Shown here in pieces: positions 24,756 to 33,199 of a DNA stretch of 64,000 nt. The number at the start of each line of letters is the position of its first letter. Position 1 is the stretch's first letter. The stretch comes from CAVZBW01 sp963778465 (GTDB taxonomy: Bacteria; Actinomycetota; Acidimicrobiia; Acidimicrobiales; RAAP-2): NCBI GenBank assembly GCA_963778465.1, contig CAVZUK010000003.1:372001-436000 (forward strand). The letters run 5' to 3'. Below the pieces are notes generated by a model. That model was not told where the DNA came from. It searched no databases and saw only the letters and a program-made list of their open reading frames with translations. A program made the translations under genes and the position numbers.

Positions 24756-25184
24756 CTAACGCGATTGCTGAAGGTAGACGTCGAGATGGCAAATCTTTCC
24801 TTCGGCCTCGAAGCCGAAGACCGTCATGGAGTTCACCACGGCAACGCTCGACCCGGAGAAGTGGCGTTCTTCAATCTCGAAGAAGACGAGGTTCGATTGC
24901 TCGGAGATCCGGTGTACCGTCGTCTCGAAGCGAGAGATCCGCGACGCCCACTGCGTCAACATCTCGGTGTACTCCTGCCACGACTGAACCTCGAGGAAGC
25001 TGCCGACTCGCTCGAAGTTGTTCACTGCCACGAGTTCGGCCAAGGGTCCCCAGTCAGTCGGATTCGCCACGGTTGGGATGAGTTGCTTCATGAGGTCCTG
25101 GTAGTGGAGGACGGCGCGGCTGAGCGGCCCTAGAACCTCGCTTCCTTCGGGGGTGCGTCTCGACGGGCCCGCAGCGTTTGCCAT
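24756..25184 (-). CDS. NTF2-like / SnoaL-like protein
   Basis: A 142-residue protein with the size and pattern of the nuclear-transport-factor-2 (cone) fold: a helical N-terminus followed by strands with LVAVNNFERVGSFLEVQSWQ and VNSMTVFGFEAEGKICHLDV. This fold serves limonene epoxide hydrolases, ketosteroid isomerases and polyketide cyclases, but no catalytic pair can be assigned here. The ATG at 25184 has a perfect ribosome site (AGGAGGT). It is 17 bp downstream of the dehydrogenase at 25202-26302, so the two are probably one transcript. Confidence 0.75.
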   Translation of the reverse strand: MANAAGPSRRTPEGSEVLGPLSRAVLHYQDLMKQLIPTVANPTDWGPLAELVAVNNFERVGSFLEVQSWQEYTEMLTQWASRISRFETTVHRISEQSNLVFFEIEERHFSGSSVAVVNSMTVFGFEAEGKICHLDVYLQQSR

Positions 25185-25201
25185 GGTTGACCTCCTTTGG
25201 C

Positions 25202-26302
25202 CTATGTCACGGTGGCTCGGCGGCCGGGCGGCAGGAGGTGCGGAAGGTCTTGGGTAGTTAGGAGCCCGGGGGGGGCCTGGCACACATACGGGATGGCATT
25301 GACCGGCCCGTTGGCGTTGTAGGCCGGGACGAAAGAGGCCAGCTCGTCGAGCGAGACCGGGAAGGGCATGCTCAGGTCGAGTGGTGCGTCGCCGTGGATG
25401 CGAACCCTCCAGCCTGTGGGTTGGAGACCCCAGTCGGGCTCGACGTCCATGGCGACGAAGCCGTACTGGGTGAACCGAATTCGCTCGACCCCGTTCTCGC
25501 GGCCGTGAATGACAACCCGCTGCGCAGCCGCCGTCCCGGCTTTGATCTCCCCGGCGATGATCTGCAGGTCCTCTTTGGCCGCGGCCACGCCACCTTCGGG
25601 GACCCACTCGTCGATGGCAAAGTTGGCAAGCCGGGCCAGCACACCGAGAGGCGGCTGGTATTCACCAAAGAGGTGGTTCATTCGTCGCTCTGGATCGAAC
25701 TCCGAGAGGGGCTTCCCAAAGCGCATCTGCTCCATCACCATGTGGGGAGACGGACGATGCGAGAGGTCTCCGAACTCTTCGATCTCGATGAGGTCGACGC
25801 GTCGTTGGATGGAGAGCAGAGCCAGGGGCAGCGTCTCGGTGATGAAGCCGGGGTCGCTGCCGCTCGCCCAGACCGATGCTCCACCGTTCTCGCAGGCAGC
25901 GAAGACCCGGGCACGGTTCGCCTCGGTCATTCGGGTTCCTCGGGCGAACAGGTCGCTCACCGTTGTGACGATGTTCGTCCCACCCTCGAGTAGGGCAACG
26001 ACGTCCGCGACGAGCTCCTCTTCCGTGAGGCCGGCCCGGGTCTGGCCCCGCCCGGTGGCTCGGGGCATGTAGACGCAACAGTCGGCCCTCAGCGCTAAGA
26101 GGGCCCCTCGGTCGGTGTTGGCGGCGACGCCAGTTTTGGTCTCGCCACACAGGTCACCTGCGTCAACTCCATTCTTGGCATGGTCGTACACCAAGACCCC
26201 GGCGAGCTCGAGTCTCGGATCGCGGATGACCTCTCGCAACGCACGTTGGCCGGTGTTGCCGGTCGCCCACTGGACTACCCGATAACGCGGCGTCTCCATC
26301 AT
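25202..26302 (-). CDS. Dihydrodipicolinate reductase-like NAD(P)-dependent dehydrogenase
   Basis: A 366-residue protein of the DapB-like group that includes 2,4-diaminopentanoate dehydrogenase-type enzymes. The N-terminal Rossmann motif is VVQWATGNTGQRALREV. Central features include DPGFITETLPLALLS and a C-terminal domain with PFPVSLDELASFVPAYNANGPVNAIPYVC compressed into the expected order. Mycobacteria carry many paralogues of unknown substrate next to SDRs and P450s. Tandem ATGs at 26302 and 26299 follow GGGAGGGG; both work. The gene lies between the NTF2-like and SDR genes on the same strand, which suggests a short catabolic operon. Confidence 0.75.
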   Translation of the reverse strand: MMETPRYRVVQWATGNTGQRALREVIRDPRLELAGVLVYDHAKNGVDAGDLCGETKTGVAANTDRGALLALRADCCVYMPRATGRGQTRAGLTEEELVADVVALLEGGTNIVTTVSDLFARGTRMTEANRARVFAACENGGASVWASGSDPGFITETLPLALLSIQRRVDLIEIEEFGDLSHRPSPHMVMEQMRFGKPLSEFDPERRMNHLFGEYQPPLGVLARLANFAIDEWVPEGGVAAAKEDLQIIAGEIKAGTAAAQRVVIHGRENGVERIRFTQYGFVAMDVEPDWGLQPTGWRVRIHGDAPLDLSMPFPVSLDELASFVPAYNANGPVNAIPYVCQAPPGLLTTQDLPHLLPPGRRATVT

Positions 26303-26467
26303 CCCCTCCCGCTCGGACCGTCTTCCGACGGTAGTCGATCGGCTATTCGTCAGGCAACCGGTTGCACACTGGTCGTGGCTGCCCAACCACCTGACCGATT
26401 CGCTCAGCAGCAATGGGACATATCTTTCGCGACAGTTCGGCAGCCCCTGGCCGTCCCGGCTCGAAGT

Positions 26468-27214
26468 TCAGGCGAGTGTTGCCGTCATTCCCCCATCGAC
26501 GGCGATAACAGCGCCCGTGATGTACGAAGCCCGATGTGAACATAAAAAGGCCGCCAACTCCGCCACTTCTTCGGGCTGCCCACCTCGCTTGAGCGCCGTG
26601 CCCTGGACAAGTTGGGGCATCCTCTCGGCCGCCCCTGGGCCTCCCGACATCTCGGTCTCGATGAACCCGGGGCAAACGGCGATGGCCCGAATGCCCTGGG
26701 TGCCGTACTCGACGGCTGCAGCCTTGGTAAGTGCGATGACACCGGCCTTTGCCGCCGAATACAAGCTCACGGGGAACGGGGTGGCGTTGAGGCCGCCAGT
26801 CGAGGACCAGTTGAGGACCACTCCGCCACCGGTCGGGAGCATTGTCCTGATCCCGTGTTTGGTGCCGAGAAGGACACCTCGTAGGTCGACGTCCATGAGC
26901 CGGTCGTAGTCGTCCATCGTCACGTCGGCCAAGGCGCCGGCCAACCCGATGCCGGCGACGTTCAGAACGGCATCTACCCTTCCAAAGGACGCGAGGGCGG
27001 CGGCGAACATGGCCTCGACCTCGACCTCCTTGCTGACATCACAACGAAACGGCACGACGGCGCTGCCCAGTTGTGATGCTGTCTCCTCCTCCTGGCCGCT
27101 GATGTCCGCAGCCAGCACCCTGGCTCCTTCACGTACGAACGTCCTCGCCGATGCCCGTGCCATTCCGGATCCCGCTCCCGTGATGACGGCGACCTTGCCA
27201 TAGAGTTCTGCCAT
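26468..27214 (-). CDS. Short-chain dehydrogenase/reductase (SDR)
   Basis: A 248-residue classical SDR. The nucleotide motif is VITGAGSGMA, the structural motif NVAG, and the catalytic Tyr-Lys pair YSAAK with a preceding serine in LNWSSTGG. The C-terminus (ITGAVIAVDGGMTATLA) is standard. It oxidises or reduces a hydroxyl/keto group with NAD(P)H. The second ATG (27214, MAELYGKVA) fits the family better than the first at 27229. It is divergent from the P450 gene at 27397. Confidence 0.88.
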   Translation of the reverse strand: MAELYGKVAVITGAGSGMARASARTFVREGARVLAADISGQEEETASQLGSAVVPFRCDVSKEVEVEAMFAAALASFGRVDAVLNVAGIGLAGALADVTMDDYDRLMDVDLRGVLLGTKHGIRTMLPTGGGVVLNWSSTGGLNATPFPVSLYSAAKAGVIALTKAAAVEYGTQGIRAIAVCPGFIETEMSGGPGAAERMPQLVQGTALKRGGQPEEVAELAAFLCSHRASYITGAVIAVDGGMTATLA

Positions 27215-27396
27215 CTCGCTCCTCCGCACCGCCCGCGTTGTCGAGCTCTTCTCTACGACGCGCCATCTCGCCGTCCCCTGGACACGCTTGTGGGCACATA
27301 TACGATCGGCTACTCTAACGAAGCGTCAACGTGTCGTGCAGCGGAGCCTGCCGTGCGTGACGCTCGTTGGTGCGCAAGAAGAGCCGAGGGAATGCC

Positions 27397-28587
27397 GTGA
27401 CGGTCACATCCCACCTCTACTACGACCCCTACGACCGCGGGATCGACGAGGACCCCTACCCTGTGTATCGCCGCCTACGCGAAGAGGCGCCCCTCTACTA
27501 CAACGAGGAGCACGATTTCTACGCGGTCAGCCGCTACGACGATGTCCAGCGCGGGCTCATTGATCGGACGACGTACAGCTCGGCCCGCGGCGCCGTCCTC
27601 GAGTTCATCAAGGCAAACATCGAGTTTCCTCCTGGCATTGTTATCTTCGAGGATCCGCCGCAACACGATGTCCACCGCAGCTTGCTGTCGCGCCTCTTCA
27701 CGCCGAAGCGAGTAGGGGAGCTCGAGCCCAAGATCCGTGACTTCTGCAAGGCGACTCTCGATCCGTTGATCGGAAGGAGGCGATTCGATTTCGTCGCTGA
27801 CGTCGGAGCCCACGTTCCGATGCGAACGATCGGGATGCTGCTCGGCGTTCCTCAGTCCGCACAAGAAGAGGCCCGGAACCGAGCCGACGCCTCGTTACGC
27901 ACCGAACCAGGACAGCCGATGGAGGTCTCCGCGGACAATCTCGGACAGGCCGATTTCTTCGCCGAGTACATCGAATGGCGCACAAAGCACCCCTCCGACG
28001 ACCTGATGACGGAACTGTTGTTCGCAGAGTTCGAAGACGAAACCGGATCGAGACGCCGGTTGACCCGTGACGAAGTGCTTCTCTACGTGAGCGTCCTTTC
28101 CGGAGCCGGTAACGAGACGACCAATCGACTGATCGGTTGGATCGGCATGGTGCTGGGCGAACATCCCGACCAACGGCGCCACCTTGTCGACGACCGTTCC
28201 CTCATCCCGAACGCAATCGAGGAGCTTTTGCGCTTCGAGCCGCCAACACCGCACGTCGCTCGGTTCGTGACCCGGGACGTCGAGCTGTACGGCGGCAAGG
28301 TGCCAGCAGGAAGCGCCATGCTGTGTCTGAGCGGCTCTGCCAATCGAGACGAGCGTCACTTCAGCGAGCCCGACCGCTTTGACGTACGTCGCAAGCTCGG
28401 TCAGCACCTGACTTTTGGTTATGGGATTCATTACTGTCTTGGGGCCGCGCTCGCCCGTTTGGAGGGTCGGGTCGTCCTAGACGAGGTGCTAGTGCGCTTC
28501 CCCGAATGGGAGGTCGATACAGCGAACTCTCAGCGTGCTCCTACTTCGACTGTTCGAGGATGGGACTCGCTTCCGGTTTTGATCTGA
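27397..28587 (+). CDS. Cytochrome P450
   Basis: A 396-residue bacterial class I P450. The heme ligand is Cys347 in FGYGIHYCLGAALARLEGR. The I-helix oxygen-activation motif is GAGNETT, and the K-helix ExxR is EELLR. It would hydroxylate a hydrophobic substrate using an external ferredoxin and reductase, neither encoded nearby. The GTG at 27397 (MTVTSHLYYDPYDRG) is chosen because family alignments begin there; the frame is open to a TTG at 27367. It is divergent from the SDR/dehydrogenase group, so the set may form a small oxidative pathway. Confidence 0.9.
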   Translation: MTVTSHLYYDPYDRGIDEDPYPVYRRLREEAPLYYNEEHDFYAVSRYDDVQRGLIDRTTYSSARGAVLEFIKANIEFPPGIVIFEDPPQHDVHRSLLSRLFTPKRVGELEPKIRDFCKATLDPLIGRRRFDFVADVGAHVPMRTIGMLLGVPQSAQEEARNRADASLRTEPGQPMEVSADNLGQADFFAEYIEWRTKHPSDDLMTELLFAEFEDETGSRRRLTRDEVLLYVSVLSGAGNETTNRLIGWIGMVLGEHPDQRRHLVDDRSLIPNAIEELLRFEPPTPHVARFVTRDVELYGGKVPAGSAMLCLSGSANRDERHFSEPDRFDVRRKLGQHLTFGYGIHYCLGAALARLEGRVVLDEVLVRFPEWEVDTANSQRAPTSTVRGWDSLPVLI

Positions 28588-28632
28588 CCATTAGCTGGTC
28601 GGATCAACCTGGACATTTCGAGAGCGGCCGAC

Positions 28633-28803
28633 GTGTTGGCGGACTTGGTGCTCAGACACTTCTCGGTTGCCGTCAGGTCACGGTGGCAATCTTCGCAAGA
28701 TCCGAGGGCTCCTCGAGAAGGTCGGCTCCACCAAGCCCAGCGCACGTGCAGGTCAGGCAAATCGCCGCCTGGCCGAAATATCAAACTCCAAGTGGGCGAG
28801 GAA
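28633..28803 (+). pseudogene. Transposase C-terminal tail remnant, copy 2
   Basis: Fragments in two frames (GGLGAQTLL, then NLRKIRGLLEKVGSTKPSAR and AEISNSKWARN) match the tails at 7096-7300 and 37160-37477. It is more decayed than the other copies and is cut at 28804 by the terminus of an IS element, so the IS landed in an already dead transposon. Confidence 0.65.
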
Positions 28804-29992
28804 CCTGTGGGTGCCGAGAACCTATCCACCCAGCTCAGGCGACTATCCGGTACTCGTGGATGAGACCGCCCAGACGATCGGTCCGCCGTAGCCTGGCGAG
28901 GTCGACATCACTGACGAGTGCCGGAGTCGTATCGAGCGCAGACGGAGCACGTTGGTCGAGCGATCGGTGGGGGCGGTGCCAGTTGTAGTGCTCGAGGTAC
29001 TCGGCGAGTACGGTCTCCAGATGGCGGCGGCCGAAGATGAGCATCCGGTCGAGGCACTCGCGCCGGATGGTGCCGATCACGCGCTCACAGATGGCGTTGG
29101 CCCGGGGTGCCCGGACGGGACTCTTGATGATTCTGGTGCCGTCACCAGCGAAGGCGGCGTCGAAGGAAGCGGTGAACTTGGTGTCGCGATCGCGGATGAG
29201 GAACTTGACCGCGTTCGCCTGGTCGGTGAGGTCCATGGAGAGGTTGCGGGCCTGCTGGGTTACCCAGTCAGTGACCGGCTTGGCGGTGACGCCGGCGATC
29301 CGGACAAGGCGTGTGTCGTGGTGGATGAACACGAGCACGTAGAGCCGTCGGAGGAGCACCGTGTCGACATGGAAGAAGTCGCAGGCCATCAGTCCTTTCG
29401 CCTGTGCGGCAAGGAACGCCGCCCAGGTCGGTCCCGATCACCGCGGCGACGGCTCGATGCCGTGGCGCTTCAAGATCGCCCAGACGCTGGAGGGGGCGAT
29501 CACAATACCCATGGTGGTGAGCTCGCCCTCTATGCGACGGTAGCCCCAAGTCGGGGTTCTCCTTGGCCAACTGGAGGATGAGCGCGGTGGTTCCCTTCGC
29601 GATGGCCGGTCGACCGGGCCGGCCGTGCGGGTAGGTCCAGCGCTTGGCGACGACGTTCCGGTGCCAGCGCAGCAGAGTTGCCGGTTGGACGAAGAGGCTT
29701 CCGAGACGCCGGCGGGGGAGGAGTCTCGCCAAGCCGGCGAGGACCGCTCGGTCGGCAGGCTCCAGCGTTGGTCGGTGGACCTGTCTTCGGAGCACCGCCA
29801 CCTCGTGGCGGAGCATGACCACCTCGATAGCGAGGGCCACATCTTTGCGACAGGTGAGCCGGATCAACTGAAGGACGCGACGGAACGCCCGGTAGAGGAA
29901 CGAGAGGGCCATCGCCCGATGCTCGCCACGCATGGGTCCAAGCGTCAAACTCCAGCTCGCGGCCGATGGATGGCATTCTCGGCACCGACAGG
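28804..29992 (-). mobile_element. IS element (rve/DDE, IS3- or IS481-like), about 1.19 kb, inactivated
   Basis: The ends are related inverted repeats: CCTGTGGGTGCCGAGAACC at 28804-28822 and GCATTCTCGGCACCGACAGG at 29973-29992. Between them lies one transposase gene on the minus strand with a frameshift and a nonsense codon. No clear target-site duplication flanks the ends. The same terminal sequence occurs as solo copies at 8603-8622 and 8695-8714. The family call is from motif reading only. Confidence 0.7.
28835..29912 (-). pseudogene. Integrase-core transposase with one frameshift and one in-frame stop
   Basis: From the ATG at 29912 the frame encodes MALSFLYRAFRRVLQLIRL, AIEVVMLRHEVAVLRRQV and LLRWHRNVVAKRWTYPHGR. 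An extra base near 29550 shifts it at ENPDLG; the family continues in another frame as TWGYRRIEGELTTMG and HGIEPSPR. TGA at 29438-29440 interrupts it, and the same frame resumes (SGPTWAAFL, MACDFFHVDTVLLRRLYV) through LIRDRDTKFTASFD, SPVRAPRANAICERVIG and HYNWHRPHRSLDQ to 28835. These are the rve catalytic motifs. The protein would be about 350 residues if repaired. It is inactive as read. Confidence 0.8.
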
Positions 29993-30066
29993 ATCCGACA
30001 CAACGAGCGATCGAGAGTATGGACCGCCCGGATCCAATCGAGAATGCCCGTACCGATAATGCGGTC

Positions 30067-31185
30067 CTACTTCACCGTCTGGGCCAGCGCCGGAGAGGTG
30101 GACCCGCCGAAGTTGGGATCACCGGAGTAGATCGCGTAGATCTCGTGGGCCCCGGCCGGCAGTCGCACCGACACAACCTCGGAGGGCAGGGTGGCCGTGC
30201 CCAGGTAGGTCGAGCCGTCGAAGAACGTGAGCAGGCCCGTGGGGGCGCCAAAGCCAGGGAACGTCGGGGTCACGGTGGCGGTGAAGCTGACCTTCTGCCC
30301 GGCTGCCGACGGGTTGAGCGAGGAGGTCACGGTGGTCGTGGTGGGGGCCTGGTTGACGGTCTGGGTCAGCGGCGCCGACCTCGACCCGGCGAAGGCCTGA
30401 TCACCGGAGTACACCGCGGTGATGGAATGGCTGCCCCTGGGGAGCCGAACGGTCAAGACCCGGGAGGGCAGGGTCGTCGAGCCCAGATCGGTCGTACCGT
30501 CGTAGAAGGTGAGCCGACCGGTGGGGACCCCGGCTTCGGGTGAGGCCACCGTGGCCGTGAACGACACCCCCTGGCCGCTCACCGTGGGGTTGACCGAGGA
30601 CGTCACGGTGGTCGTGGTGGGGGCTGGGTCGACGGTCTGGGTCAGCACAGCAGAGGTGGACTCGCCGAACTGGTCATCACCGAGGTAGACCGCGGTGATG
30701 GAATGTGTCCCGACCGGGAGCTGAACCGACACGACCCTGGAGGGCAGGGTCGTGCGCGCCACAAGGACCGAGTTGTCCAAGAAGAGGATGTTGCCCGTCG
30801 GAGTGCCGTACCCCGGGGCGACGTTGATGACGGCGGTGAACGACACCGGCTGACCGCTCGCCGACGGGTTGACCGAGGACGTCACGGTGGTCGTGGTGGG
30901 GGCCTGGTTGACGGTCTGGGTCAGCGGCGCCGACGTCGACCCGGAGAAGGCCTGGTCACCGGAGTACACCGCCGTGATGGAATGGTTGCCTCTGGGGAGC
31001 CGAACCGACACGGCCGCGGCGGGCAGGGTCGTCGAGCCCAGGTCGGTCGTACCGTCGTAGAAGGTGAGCCGACCGGTGGGGACCCCGGCTTCGGGTGAGG
31101 CCACCGTGGCCGTGAAAGAGACCGACTGGCCGCTCACCGAGGGGTTGACCGAAGACGTCACGGTGGTCGTGGTCTCGCCGAGTAG
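30067..31185 (-). repeat. Four tandem 276-279 bp units coding for Ig-like domains
   Basis: The landmark CACGGTGGTCGTGGT recurs at 30328, 30604, 30883 and 31159, giving unit lengths of 276, 279 and 276 bp. Units 1 and 3 (GVPTGRLTFYDGTTDLGST) are closer to each other than to the others, suggesting past duplication of a two-domain block. Confidence 0.8.
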
Positions 31186-32160
31186 GTATCTGATGACGAC
31201 GGTGCCTTCGCCTGACGGGCCGCCGCCGGCGGTCATGCCGCCGGTGATGGCGCTGCGGTCGATGTGGCCCGAGCCGCCACCGCCGCTGCCTGCGGGATCC
31301 CGTCCTAATGTAGAACTCGTCCAGTCGGCGCCGCCGCCGCCACCCCCGAAGAACCCTCCCCCGCCGCCGCCGCCACCGCTCCCAACGAAGAAGGTGCTGG
31401 TGAAGTCGCCTCCTTTGCCGCCGGATGCGCCCGAACCCGCTGATCCGTTGTCTCCCTTAAGGCCCTCACCCCCTGCGCCCGCCGCGGTGGCGGTCCCGGG
31501 CTGGCCAACTGTTTCGGGATGGTCCGCCGCCGAACCAGCCGTGCCGGTGTCACCCCCACCGAGGCCGCCGCCGCCTCCGCCAACTCGGTCGCGATCGCCG
31601 CCGCCACCCCCGCCCCCACCGGCCACGACCAGGCGTGTCGAGGTCAAATCGATCTCAGAGGCGCCGCCGCCACCCGCGCCACCGCCGTCATGATGGATCA
31701 GGTCACCGGTGGATCCGTGGCCGCCGCTCGCCCCGCCGTTGAATCCGCCGGCACCACCTTCATTACCCGGAGCATCACCGGCGCCCCCCTGACCGCCCAC
31801 GAGGACGGTGTAGGTCTTGCCGGAAGCCACGAGCAGGCTGGCCTTCGCCATACCGCCCCGACCGCCGGGGATCTTGGTAGACGAGCCGCCCTGCCCGCCC
31901 TCGACGTCGACGAAAGCCACGTTGACGCCGGAGGGCGGGGTCCAGGTCTGGGGGCCCCCGGTGTAGGAACAGTTCACGGTGCCCACCAAGCGGCCGAATT
32001 GGTCTTTCGTTATGACCGGCGCCGGGCAGGGCGTGTCCGCCGCCGCCGCATTTGCCGGGGTCGTGCCGACCCCGGCAACCAAGAGGGTCGCCGGGCCACC
32101 GGCGACCAGGCCACCGGCAACCAGGCCACCGGCAACCAGGAGTGTGCGCACCTTTTTCAC
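30067..32160 (-). CDS. Secreted glycine-rich protein with four Ig-like repeats
   Basis: A 697-residue protein. The GTG at 32160 follows GGGAGGGTCA. Residues 1-40 look like a signal peptide (KKVRTLLVAGGLVAGG) built from LVAGG repeats and ending ANAAAADT. Residues 45-330 form a glycine-rich domain (GGGGGGGDRDRVGGGGGG and similar) like the glycine-rich module of bacterial surface proteins. From about 331 to the end are four Ig-like (Big_3-type) repeats of 92-93 residues, each starting TTTTVTSS(V/L)NPS and containing VPTGRLTFYDGTT or a variant. No sortase motif or membrane anchor is seen at the C-terminus (ALAQTVK). A secreted or wall-associated adhesive role is inferred. The near-identical repeats could recombine. 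Confidence 0.8.
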   Translation of the reverse strand: MKKVRTLLVAGGLVAGGLVAGGPATLLVAGVGTTPANAAAADTPCPAPVITKDQFGRLVGTVNCSYTGGPQTWTPPSGVNVAFVDVEGGQGGSSTKIPGGRGGMAKASLLVASGKTYTVLVGGQGGAGDAPGNEGGAGGFNGGASGGHGSTGDLIHHDGGGAGGGGASEIDLTSTRLVVAGGGGGGGGDRDRVGGGGGGLGGGDTGTAGSAADHPETVGQPGTATAAGAGGEGLKGDNGSAGSGASGGKGGDFTSTFFVGSGGGGGGGGFFGGGGGGADWTSSTLGRDPAGSGGGGSGHIDRSAITGGMTAGGGPSGEGTVVIRYLLGETTTTVTSSVNPSVSGQSVSFTATVASPEAGVPTGRLTFYDGTTDLGSTTLPAAAVSVRLPRGNHSITAVYSGDQAFSGSTSAPLTQTVNQAPTTTTVTSSVNPSASGQPVSFTAVINVAPGYGTPTGNILFLDNSVLVARTTLPSRVVSVQLPVGTHSITAVYLGDDQFGESTSAVLTQTVDPAPTTTTVTSSVNPTVSGQGVSFTATVASPEAGVPTGRLTFYDGTTDLGSTTLPSRVLTVRLPRGSHSITAVYSGDQAFAGSRSAPLTQTVNQAPTTTTVTSSLNPSAAGQKVSFTATVTPTFPGFGAPTGLLTFFDGSTYLGTATLPSEVVSVRLPAGAHEIYAIYSGDPNFGGSTSPALAQTVK
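32096..32143. repeat. 15-bp tandem repeat in the signal-peptide coding region
   Basis: CCACCGGC(A/G)ACCAGG is repeated three times and encodes LVAGG units within the predicted signal peptide of the Ig-repeat protein. The copy number could change by slippage without shifting the frame. Confidence 0.7.
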
Positions 32161-32414
32161 TGACCCTCCCGGACGCCCAGTTAGGGCGAGCCTCGGTCCG
32201 TGCAGCATGGTAACAAAGGGGCTCGACCACGTTTGGAGAACCGGCGAGCGAGTAGCGGGGATTCACCAGCCCGGGGTCGGCGACGTGACCGGCGCCCTGC
32301 GCATGAATTATTCTGCCGCTCTGAGGCGATCGGGGTTCGCACAGCGGAGGTACCGGTCGCCTGGAGGGTGTCGCCTCAGGGGTGTACGGGCGCGGCCGGC
32401 GCCATCGCGGCGGC

Positions 32415-32638
32415 ACCCTGAGTTCGGTTCGGCGAGTGAGCGATGGTTTGCCTGGACGCAGGGCTACCAGCGGGATGAGTGGCTGGAGTTGCTCCAGTCA
32501 TACAGCGAATACCGGGCCCTTGAGCCGCATCTTCGACGCCGTCTGCTCGATGATATCGGGACGACGATCGACGACTACGGCGGCTCGTTCGTCGTGCCCT
32601 TCGAGACGGTCTTGATCACCGCGACGCGACTCGGCTGA
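32415..32638 (+). pseudogene. 3' fragment of a class I SAM methyltransferase
   Basis: The frame ending TGA at 32636-32638 encodes WFAWTQGYQRDEWLELLQS, ALEPHLRRRLLDDIGTTID and GGSFVVPFETVLITATRLG. This matches the C-terminal region of actinobacterial methyltransferases whose N-terminus has the pattern seen at 8715-8906. Nothing family-like precedes about 32415, so only the last third remains. It lies between the Ig-repeat gene and an AT-rich island. Confidence 0.55.
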
Positions 32639-32945
32639 GCGCAGTCCCGGTCAATGATCGACGGGACGCCGTGTGGGCGTTGTTCTATGAGATCGATCGG
32701 GACTCATGGTTATCAACACCATGACCGAGCTTGAATGGCTGCCTGCAGAGCAACAATGGTGCTCAAGATGACGAGATTCTGAGGCCACTCGACAGTCCCG
32801 AGCCGTGCGGAGCGGCTGCCGGGCGAAGGTGTTGGGGGAGCGGCACACCGTTTGTTAAGGCCCTGAAGCCGCCGCGAGGCCCCGGAGACCGATTTCGGTT
32901 CTCCCTGTCACAGGCCAATTCCGCAAATTCTCGGGAACATGAAAG

Positions 32946-32962
32946 ATTTCTTGTCAAGAAAT
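32946..32962. repeat. 17-bp perfect palindrome in the AT-rich island
   Basis: ATTTCTTG and CAAGAAAT are perfect 8-bp arms around a single T. It could be an operator or a strong RNA hairpin seed. Confidence 0.6.
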
Positions 32963-33057
32963 CCCCTCTTGGGATAGGGATCAAATTGCGAAGTCGCACC
33001 TCAGCGATCTTTCAATTTGAAAAGTGAAGTGTAATCCAACATGGAGGAGGTTGTTGG

Positions 33058-33081
33058 ATGACAAGGTTTCTTTCATGTTGA
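33058..33081 (+). CDS. Possible 7-residue leader peptide MTRFLSC
   Basis: GGAGGAGG at 33043-33050 lies 7 bp before an ATG that opens a seven-codon frame (MTRFLSC) ending TGA at 33079-33081. The ribosome site sits in the loop and the start codon in the 3' arm of a potential hairpin (ATCCAAC at 33034-33040, GTTGGAT at 33053-33059). The combination of a strong ribosome site, a tiny frame and structure is what a regulatory leader looks like. The downstream gene fragment is dead, so a present role is doubtful. Confidence 0.3.
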   Translation: MTRFLSC

Positions 33082-33199
33082 CAGGGAACCTTTCAAGTCA
33101 CTTTTCATTACTCCGCGCATAGTTTTCAATTTTCCCTGGTCGGCATGACGGGACGCCGTCGGCGGAGCGAGTCGAAGCAGGGTCCGGTCGGCGATCACA

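Noticed and set aside
30703..32163. Plus-strand proline- and alanine-rich frames opposite the Ig-repeat gene
   Set aside because: They are the complement of glycine-rich codons. The minus strand has a start, a ribosome site, a signal peptide and recognisable Ig repeats.
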